This document shows positions 9,272 through 16,603 of a stretch of 16,603 bases of DNA, one piece after another. The DNA lies in the NCBI GenBank assembly GCA_004325065.1, contig PITI01000217.1:1-16603 (forward strand), given 5' to 3'. Source of the DNA: Hamiltosporidium magnivora. Taxonomy: Eukaryota > Microsporidia > Dubosqiidae. A program made the translations under genes and the position numbers. Below the pieces are notes generated by a model. That model did not search any database. It was not told where the DNA came from and was given only the letters and a program-made list of their open reading frames with translations. Position 1 is the first letter of the stretch. Each line of letters opens with the position of its first letter.

Positions 9272-12200
9272 TAAAATAACTCATCCGAATTATCATTTTC
9301 ATTTATTTTAAAACTCTATTTAAAGCTTAAAAAAGTAATTAGTGAAAATGAAACAATTTTTTGTCTCATGTTCTCCTTTGGAGCATTATTATGCGTTTTT
9401 GCCTGATTTTTTTGATAGCCAGATCTCTTTTTTAGTGATGATCTTGATTGAAACGGAAATGGTAATGTTTTGTTTGTTCTAATATTTACTTTGGAATCTA
9501 GTTTTGTTAAAGACAGCATTATATGATTAAATATTTTGAAAACTATGGTCACGCAAAGAATAAAAATAATCAATCAAAAGTCCGATGATTGCAGTTGATT
9601 TTCTTTCTCGTAACACAAATATAAATTTGATTAAAACAAATAACTTCTTATATCCAAAAATAGGTTTTATTTAAAAATTAAAGACCTAACAGATATTTGA
9701 ATCCTATGTATCTGGTATGTATATTTTTTTTTAAATTCCTCTCTTTTAACACTTTTTATGAACCAAAAAAAACCTTGTAATTACTTTCTGAAACTTTTAA
9801 TTGCCTATCTATGCTTAAATTTTTTTTAAATTTAAAATAACTTTAATATTTTTATAAGAATAATTGTATTTTTTTTTATATTTTCTCTCTATTTTATTCT
9901 GTATAATTGTTTAATCTAAAAAGAATATTTTTTATGAAATTTCTATTTCAAGCGTAAAAATTTCGCATGTTATATGCTTACTTATTTTCCAAATACCTGA
10001 AAAATAACAGTAGCGTATTCTATCGAAAACAAAACTATATAAATGACATGGTTTAGTCTTTGAATATATAGAGCTTTATTTTACACACCTAAACAATATA
10101 AAATATATTTCAGAAAAAAATATCAAAAGTCGCGTTTAATATTTGAACTAATTTGATAATTAACGAGAAAGTACCTCCTAATTTTATTTTAGGAAAATAC
10201 TATATTTTTTAATCTTCTCGGATTTTTTTTATACATATAGTTCAAAGCGATAATATTTTCCCAGTCAAAAAAGCCATTTTGATGTCATAAATCAAATGCG
10301 CAATCCGTCTACTTATCTATTATAGATAAATATCGAATTCATACAAACGCAAAAATCATAAGGCATTGTTTGATTAATTATGAAAATTAATCACTATAAA
10401 AATAGCACCTATAATTTATAATAGTATTGTACAATAAAAATAATTTTTAATTTCGATTAAATTTTAAATATTCTGGTTTTTAAGCTGCTGTATTTTATAT
10501 ATATCATGTAAATATAAGTCTAAAAAAAATCACAAAAAAATAAAGTTTTGACTAGAAAACACATGCTAAATATGATTCCAATTTGAGGCATTTGAAAAAC
10601 CATGATTTAAAATACAATATAGAAGCTAATGTTTGTGAGATAAAAATCTATACAAGACCTCTCAATTAAAAATAACATGTATTAAAGTGTAAGAATCATT
10701 ATGAAAATATGTTTCTGTATATTTGTTCAACCTCAATCGATATTGAATGTCGAAAAATACAGAGAATATTCCGGAAAATTTTATAAAGCTTATTATTTAA
10801 CCAAAACTATTCTTAAAATCCAACCACTTCAAATTTCGGTATTTTACAGGACACATTTTTTATAAAACCTTTCTTTGTAATTTTAACCAGCGATAATATT
10901 GTTCGGAAAAAACTTACATCTGGCAAAAAAAGCCTTCTGAAAATTGCTTAAATGTTCAACAAGAATGAAATATTTTTAAATCTAAACGTTATGTACATAA
11001 TCGTATAAAACATAATTCATAATTTGGGATGTTTCTAATATTTTCATTTGTTTAAATTTATATAAATATAACCTCCATGATGAAAGTTTTAGAGGTAAAT
11101 CACTTTTAGAAAAACAAAAAAATATTTCCTTGTTCAAAAAACTAGCCATTTGGTTTTAAAAATTTACGAAAATAACCTTTAGAAACATCAGCCAGGATTT
11201 TGTAATAATTCACGATTCTTATTCTATAAAATATCTGATAGTGCCTCAAAAAGTGGACTAGTTAAACATGAATCTGCGGCATTAAAAATAAATTTTAGTA
11301 CAGAATATATTTCAAGTCATTCTAGGGAAAAAAATGTGGATATACCTCAGAAAAATATTATGTCTATCGATTACAAATTATAAAAGCTCCAATGATCATG
11401 TAAAACTTTTTTTGAATATGAGTCGTAATAACTTACGGGAACCCAAAAAAAAACATTAGCAACTAAATTTATAGTTGATTTATAAGTTTCGTAGATATTA
11501 ACATAAATGAGAAAAACGAAAGCGAGAATCTTGAATTTAAATGTAATTTGCATTTACAATAGGTTTCTATAGTATTTCGAATTGCAAAATATGTGCGCTC
11601 AATAAATTTAAAAACCATTAGAATATATATAAATTTTACTGGGCCCATAACTTCCAAGTTAAAACGAGCAACGTATTTTTTAAACCAGACGTTAAATGTA
11701 TTTTATAGTATTCTAGATATAAGACTAATTTTCAAAAGGTTCCGAGAATTATATGCACCAGCACAATTAGAAAAGGCTAATTAAGACAATAAGAAGTTGG
11801 ATATTAAAAACTCTAACCAACACTGTTAATAAAACATTGAATGATGTTTTGCATTCTAATATTTATGAATTAGAACCGGTTCTCTAGATAGAAACAAACA
11901 ATTCTTCGTTAAGGTTGTTTCGTTTACAAAGTAAACTAATACTAACATCTCGGTCCCCAAATTTTTGAAAATGATGAGTGATTGCAAAATATAAATTTAA
12001 TACTTAAGTATTAGAAGAAAATCAATATTAGATTAATAAATAAGATCTTAATAATCTAATATGAGCTATTTTTTCTCAAAAAAAGCAACCCAAATATAAT
12101 CAAAAGAAATTGAAAGTTAGGGAATACTGTTTTATAGAAGATTATGATAATCAATCAAAATATGAAATGCTATTAATGGATATTATATAAGGAGACCTTT

Positions 12201-12450
12201 ATTGTAATATATATTTATTAAAAAAATAATAGGAATTTTAATTCATAAATCAGAAGAAATACAAAATGTATTAAAAAATAGTTGAAATCGAAAATGAATT
12301 CTATTTAATTAGGCTTACCATTTATTTTCTGAGATATATAGCTTTTAAAATCTGACTTTCGTAGAAATAAATTTTTCACCATTCTTTGAAGAAAAATAAA
12401 CTATAAATATAAATTTGGTTAAGCTTAAATAATTTGCCAAGATAATTAAC
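9272..12450. other. 3.2-kb AT-rich stretch without supported genes
   Basis: Only short frames occur. An 85-codon minus frame at 9316-9573 has a basic, Asn/Lys/Ser-rich second half (around KKRSGYQKNQAKTHNN), but its length is about what chance gives. Frames near 11371-11784 overlap on both strands and show no recognised motif. Scattered A/T homopolymers are common. The inverted repeats near 12000 are listed separately. No tRNA or other RNA gene was seen. Confidence 0.5.
11998..12062. repeat. Palindrome followed by an 11-bp inverted repeat
   Basis: TAATACTTAAGTATTA (11998-12013) is a perfect 16-bp palindrome. Twelve bases later ATATTAGATTA (12025-12035) pairs perfectly with TAATCTAATAT (12052-12062) across a 16-nt loop. 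Both are almost pure A/T, which raises the chance rate, but two perfect structures within 65 bp are denser than elsewhere in the window. They could form a cruciform or a stem in a transcript. No function is indicated. Confidence 0.4.
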
Positions 12451-12686
12451 TTATATTTGATTGCTTTTGCACGTAATAAAGGTATAATGAAAGGTTGCAG
12501 TCGTAGAACATACCACATTTAATACCTGAAGAATTAATTCAAAAATAATAATATAAGTATTGCCCCATACGAAATCATGAAACGTACCTTGATCACCCAA
12601 GTTGGAAGACTTGGCGCCTAGGAAGTACAAAAAACACACTTTTTTAGAACCCGGCAAAAATCAGGTAGTAGATTGTAATAGTTGAT

Positions 12687-12900
12687 ATGATATCCAAAGG
12701 TTTAGATAAACTCCATGTAACTCGCAGAGGCGTATATTATTTCGAAATTTATTAGGTTCAAAAAATGTGAAAAATCGGAATACTGGTTTCTTTGGAGCAG
12801 AAACTGCGTTTTGTAGGCAAATTACGCGCCAGCAATGCAAATTAACGAACCACGTCCTACTATTCCGCTTAAAGAATTGTTTGACATATTATTTTGTTGA
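12687..12900 (+). pseudogene. Possible relic of a tyrosine-integrase N-terminal region
   Basis: From an ATG at 12687 the frame reads a short start ending in KLHVTRRGVYYF (12711-12746). This resembles the R-R-G-x-Y-Y-F-R opening of many bacterial and phage tyrosine integrases. After a frameshift, the neighbouring frame gives GAETAF followed by RQITRQ, where those proteins have an S-L-G-T then A-R-x-x-A/T-R pattern. A third frame gives PTIPLKELFDILF (about 12862-12900), similar to the short helix that starts the core-binding domain. The order and spacing are right, but no catalytic Arg, HxxR or Tyr motif was found downstream, and each match is short. The area is less AT-rich than its flanks, which supports former coding or imported DNA. 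Treat this as a hypothesis; an unrelated decayed transposon gene is the main alternative. Confidence 0.25.
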
Positions 12901-14367
12901 AAATCTTAGCAAAGTACTATTATAGCAGGTAATGCCAGTGTGCAGTTATCTCTGCCAAACATAGAATTCATCAATATCGAGCAAAAAACTCTAATTTTTC
13001 AATTTTTAAAGAAGTTGATATATATCAAATAAAAATTCTAATTGTTTTATATATGCTTGAAAATAGAAAGTATTTAGCTCTAAAGCTTCCTATAATAAAA
13101 TTAAAATTTAAAATTCAATTTCGGATTTATTGGAGTGATTCATTAAAATTATTTTTGTTTAATTATACAAGAGAATATGCTATACCATCTCGAATTGATC
13201 TTTTATCAACGACTTGAGAATTATTCTTTAAATTTATGTTGATTCATTGATAAATGTACAATTAACTGAATAATATATTTCTCAAGCGCAAAAATTAAAA
13301 AAAAACCTAAGGATACTTTTTATCGGAACAAATTTATGAGTAAAATTAACTTTAACTATTTTTTTTACTCAAAAATATCCAAAATGTTTAAATTTATTGG
13401 TTTTTTCTTTCAAAAAATATCAAAGAATTTAAAATGTTTCATTGATAAAATTTTTGAAACAGAAATGTACATTATATTTACTTTATATCAAAAAATATTA
13501 AACCAACCAAAATCCATCAAACATAAAAAATACTTTGAGAATATTCGGAATATCGAAACATGACAAATGTATTATGCGCTAGAAAAAATATTAATAAAAA
13601 AACCAAAAATACTCACTTTAAAACATTACCCATTGGATTATTAAAAACTATTGTTACTTTCTTATGTGTTTTGTTTCCAAGCAAATTCATAGATTAGCTT
13701 ACATTCGATAAAATAAATTATAAACTCTTTTATACATCGAATTGGGTTAATATTGCCAAAAAAAGAGTCTGTTTGAGAGAACTATTAGTATTCCTACCAT
13801 CAAATTATTAAATTATTTTTGAATCATAAATTATATATGTGCTAAAAATAAAAATATTTCTGTAGTTTTTAAACAACAAATTTCGCAGATAAGCATAGAA
13901 ATACTTCTTTAGGAATTTGTAATTTTAATGATACCTATCTTAATTATTATTTTATATACCTTTCTTATATAAAGAAAGTAACCATGTTTCAAATGAAATT
14001 CTCTGGGTTGTAGGTATTTTTTGAGGTAACCAATGGAGTTTCGAGGAATCAGATATTTATATTAACTTAGATCTCGGTTAATTTTAGAAAAAAATATAAA
14101 GTGTGCTACAGTTTTAAAAGAATGTTGTATTTTTTTAAAAAATGTTATATCATTAACTCTTGATTTTATCGAAATTGGGATCAAAAAATGGCCCAGTTAG
14201 AATATTTTAAAACATATCTTCTTATCTCTTCGTCTTTGTTATTCACATCCGATAAAATTAAAAAAAAAAGAAATGATTGGTTCATAATTAAAAAAACTGC
14301 ATCTAAATTATGATTTATTAGTTAAAATCTCCTTTAAAACTTTATAATCAAATTTAATTTTTAATTT

Positions 14368-14381
14368 GTGCCGTTTGGCAC
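14368..14381. repeat. Perfect hairpin GTGCC-GTTT-GGCAC
   Basis: The stem GTGCC (14368-14372) pairs with GGCAC (14377-14381) around a GTTT tetraloop and is followed by TGGGGGCTGGCTC. In DNA this AT-rich such a compact GC stem with a G run next to it stands out. It could belong to a structured RNA, but it does not match the conserved parts of U1, U2, U4, U5, U6, SRP, RNase P or 5S RNA that I checked by eye. Confidence 0.4.
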
Positions 14382-14566
14382 TGGGGGCTGGCTCTATATA
14401 TTAAATTTTATCTTTGATCAAAGGAAACATATTATATTCAATTTCTATTCTATTTTACTTTTATATTTACCATTAAAACAAAATACGTCGTGCTTAAATA
14501 TTTTGTAGGTCCGACGCCTCTAGAAATAGATTTCTTTATTAAAAGCGTTAGATACACATTCAAGTT

Positions 14567-14591
14567 ACCTGGTTATTAGCCAGGTTTTTCG
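14567..14591. repeat. Hairpin followed by T tract
   Basis: ACCTGG (14567-14572) pairs with CCAGGT (14580-14585) around TTATTAG and continues into TTTTTC. The shape recalls a terminator, or the 3' end of an RNA polymerase III transcript, whose stop signal is a T run. About 30 nt upstream AGAAAT-AG-ATTTCT (14522-14535) forms another perfect stem. No promoter boxes or known RNA family could be tied to these. Confidence 0.35.
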
Positions 14592-15291
14592 CTATCTTAG
14601 TGATACGCGAAGTATATTCAGTTTTGTTTCTAGTTTATTGACAATATAGTATGTTGGCTAATTATCAGCTTTTTAATTTTATATTTCACAAAAACATCCT
14701 TCTGAAAAACAACTAAGTTAACTCTTCTCTATTTCTCTGAAAAGAAGACGATACCAATGATTTCAAAGCTTTTAAAGTTTATTCTATTCTCGACGTCGCA
14801 GATTCTTTTCAATAAAGTTCATGATATTTTCTTACAGGAATTACATAGTGGAAACGGTGTACGTCTCTATATTACAATCTAACGAAATCTTATTTTTCAT
14901 ATTAAGGCACTTTATATAAATCTGACTTTAAAAATATCGTTAAATTTAAAACTAGGAATGGTCCGTAACAAGAATTATGAGAGTAAAGCCTTAAACATGA
15001 ACATTCTAGGTTAGATTATATATGAATTATTCTTTTTTAAATGTACTACCACTTTACTCGAAAACTTAAAGTTAGACCCGAAAGAAAAATAAATTTAAAC
15101 TAATATTAAAAAAATACAGTTTAAAGAATATATGACAATAATTTATATGTTTTAAAAGCAATGAGTCTTTAAAATAATTATGTGGTTATAGACATGTAAA
15201 TGAACAACTAATCTTGAGAAAATTTCCTTTTTGTACTTAAGATTTCTTTCACTTTTTTTTCTTAAATATTTACTAAAAATTTAAAGATATA

Positions 15292-16368
15292 TTAAAATTT
15301 TAATTTATTTAATACTTTAATGTCAAAGACGAAATGATATTGTCTTACCGAATATGATTTCACTTTCGTTAGAGATTCTAGCTTTACATCTTCAAAATAT
15401 TTTAATAGATGATCTTTAATTTTAGAAAAATAACTTTCTGTTTCATTTTTTTCTATTACTTTATGAAAATGAATAGTACCGGTATTTTTCAAAGCAATCA
15501 CTGCATATTTGATACCCTCAAAAGAGCATGGCAAATATCCCATAATAACCCTATCACACTTGTTTATATATAAATCGATAAAAGAACTGTGATTACCACA
15601 ACAAATTGTAATTCTGTTTTGAAGTTTATTAACTTCAATATTTTTTATTAAAGCAATCTGGCTGTATTTGTTTATTTCACATGCAATTCCATTACTACTT
15701 GGATTATTTAAAAGCAAAGGTATTAAAAAATAACCTATTCCACAATATAAATCGAGTATTGTTTCATTGTTTGTTCTTTGGTTTCTCATTCTTATTCTTT
15801 CGGTATTGTTTCCCGAACTAAACATTGTAAAAAATGGATTCCAATAAAAAATAATACCCATTTGTTTCACAGACGTATAAAACTCTTCTTTTGACACCGA
15901 GGAGTAAATTATTTCATGAACTGGTGATCGTTTAATGTTTTTTCTAATATTTCTTTTCAATAGAATAACACTAAAATTTTCTTTTAAGAAAATAAATATT
16001 GGGTTCTCAAGCAAATCCAAATTATTTATACAACCAATTTCTGTTGTTGTATGGTTTTCGTTTGAAGTATTTTCGATATTTAAAATATCTCTTAAGAATT
16101 TGTTTTTAACTTCACATATATTTATTCGGTTAAATATTTTTAATATAATTGCGTTGCTATACTTTTCATACTTCATATTTATAAGAATAAAAATGTCGTT
16201 TACAAATTTATTTTTAATATTCAATGAAATTTTATGTTTTACAAGTAAAACTATCGGATTAACAAATTCTTTTATTTCTATATAATCATAATTTTCTGTA
16301 ACTGCAAGTTCTTTAAAATTTGACAAAAAAAATGCGTAATCTGATTTTTCTAAAATTAAAAATAACAT
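15292..16368 (-). CDS. TYW2: tRNA wybutosine-synthesising protein 2-like (Trm5/TYW2 family) transferase
   Basis: Enzymes of this type transfer the 3-amino-3-carboxypropyl group of S-adenosylmethionine to the tricyclic guanosine at position 37 of tRNA-Phe, a middle step of wybutosine synthesis that stabilises codon pairing. The 358-residue frame ends with a complete class I methyltransferase-like core. MFSSGNNTE (182-190) is the typical entry motif. LDLYCGIGYF (205-214) is the SAM-binding loop, ACE (229-231) follows strand 2, and IKNIEVNKLQNRI (241-253) is the usual helix. VIMGYLPCSFEGI (274-286) is the TYW2-type form, with L-P-x-S-x-E-G where Trm5 has N-L-P-A. HFH (300-302) and VKSYSVRQYHFVFD (336-349) close the domain. 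It is shorter than fungal or human relatives (about 450-460 residues), mainly at the N-terminus, which is highly diverged. The first Met is taken as start because a CCC triplet lies 17-19 nt upstream. There are no introns. Trm5 is the main alternative and is less likely from the LP motif. Confidence 0.85.
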   Translation of the reverse strand: MLFLILEKSDYAFFLSNFKELAVTENYDYIEIKEFVNPIVLLVKHKISLNIKNKFVNDIFILINMKYEKYSNAIILKIFNRINICEVKNKFLRDILNIENTSNENHTTTEIGCINNLDLLENPIFIFLKENFSVILLKRNIRKNIKRSPVHEIIYSSVSKEEFYTSVKQMGIIFYWNPFFTMFSSGNNTERIRMRNQRTNNETILDLYCGIGYFLIPLLLNNPSSNGIACEINKYSQIALIKNIEVNKLQNRITICCGNHSSFIDLYINKCDRVIMGYLPCSFEGIKYAVIALKNTGTIHFHKVIEKNETESYFSKIKDHLLKYFEDVKLESLTKVKSYSVRQYHFVFDIKVLNKLKF

Positions 16369-16384
16369 TTTTTCGGAGAAAAAA

Positions 16385-16387
16385 GGG
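16385..16387 (-). promoter_or_regulatory. CCC motif upstream of the TYW2-like start
   Basis: On the minus strand CCCTTTTTTCTCCG precedes the ATG, with CCC 17-19 nt before it. C-rich triplets close to the start codon are a known signal of microsporidian genes, linked to transcription starts with very short leaders. A single occurrence in a T-rich leader could be chance, and the orphan gene at 1480-2772 lacks it. Confidence 0.4.
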
Positions 16388-16603
16388 ATTAGAATTATTC
16401 ACAATATAATATTCATTTGAATGTTCGAAAAATTTATGATTTTTTTATTTCGAACTTCGAGGTTTCGGAACATCAGAACTATAATAATGTGTGCCAAAAA
16501 GCATTATATTTATTATAAGCCTATATCCCTTTCAATTTTTGCCCAAAATTTAGCATGTTTGCTTCAGCAATTTATAAATCATTACAACACTTCGGTTTAT
16601 AAC
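16388..16603. other. Upstream region of the TYW2-like gene
   Basis: No gene is supported to the window end. GTTCGAAA (16423-16430) pairs perfectly with TTTCGAAC (16448-16455) over a 17-nt loop. A second partial partner, TTTCGGAACAT (16463-16473), matches ATGTTCGAAA (16421-16430) with one extra C, so two alternative stems are possible. They lie about 50-105 nt before the start codon. Their role, if any, is unknown. Confidence 0.35.

Larger units (their letters stand above)
12901..15291. other. AT-rich stretch with one GC-richer hairpin island
   Basis: No gene is supported. A 75-codon plus frame at 13336-13563 is Lys/Phe/Ile-rich and of chance length. A 19-bp element, CTTTCTT ATATA AAGAAAG (13960-13978), is a perfect 7-bp stem of low complexity. 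The area 14340-14600 is richer in G and C and holds the hairpins listed separately. Just downstream of the TYW2-like gene (15180-15291) no clear AATAAA was found on its strand. Confidence 0.5.

Noticed and set aside
9316..9573. 85-codon minus-strand frame just after the LINE, basic and Ser/Asn-rich
   Set aside because: About one random frame of this length is expected in the window. There is no motif and no upstream CCC signal.
11872..11883. 12-bp palindrome AGAACCGGTTCT
   Set aside because: Several 12-bp palindromes are expected by chance in 16.6 kb, and nothing around it suggests an operator.
13336..13563. 75-codon plus-strand frame with regular Lys/Phe spacing
   Set aside because: Low-complexity translation of A/T runs, chance length. 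It was considered as a continuation of the integrase-like relic but has no catalytic motif.
13960..13978. CTTTCTT-ATATA-AAGAAAG hairpin with a TATA-like centre
   Set aside because: Low-complexity sequence, no gene downstream, stem length within chance for this composition.
14561..14600. U1 snRNA 5' end (AGTTACCTGG resembles its splice-site pairing part)
   Set aside because: The ten bases fit partly, but the rest shows none of the U1 stem-loops and no Sm site in the right place.
15935..16285. 116-codon plus-strand frame
   Set aside because: It is the antisense shadow of the TYW2-like gene and consists mostly of Phe, Ile and Ser.
1..16603. tRNA genes or a CRISPR array
   Set aside because: No B-box-like GGTTCGAANCC with a fitting acceptor stem was found on either strand, and no regularly spaced direct repeats exist.

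Overview
The window looks like nuclear DNA of a very AT-rich eukaryote with intronless genes, most likely a microsporidian with an expanded, gene-poor genome. Three things point there. The recognisable gene, a shortened TYW2-like tRNA modification enzyme, has no introns and carries a CCC triplet 17-19 nt before its ATG, a known microsporidian upstream motif. A poly(A)-signal-like AATAAA overlaps the stop codon of the other gene. A decayed retroelement resembles a family I remember from microsporidian genomes. This assignment is inference; no rRNA, tRNA or marker gene confirms it.

Layout. Positions 1-1250 hold two copies of a dispersed repeat of about 200 bp. Positions 1480-2772 (minus) hold a 430-codon orphan gene. 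From 2773 to 15291 there is a 12.5-kb stretch with no intact gene. It holds a third copy of the dispersed repeat (about 4455-4640), followed directly by the decayed 3' part of a non-LTR retrotransposon with a restriction-like endonuclease (about 4640-5690). Next is a second, unrelated non-LTR element with an apurinic-type endonuclease (6181-9258), complete from end to end and bounded by a perfect 13-bp target site duplication (6168-6180 and 9259-9271). Its single endonuclease/reverse transcriptase frame is broken by many stops and frameshifts. The rest is AT-rich DNA with two islands of more balanced composition. One (12450-12960) contains a tentative tyrosine-integrase-like remnant; the other (14340-14600) contains compact hairpins. 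Positions 15292-16368 (minus) hold the TYW2-like gene.

The two intact genes are on the same strand but 12.5 kb apart and show no functional link. The main story is a graveyard of at least two retrotransposon clades between two housekeeping-type genes. No previously undescribed multi-gene system is evident. The observations most worth following are the fully bounded LINE, the three-copy repeat, the integrase-like relic and the orphan protein.
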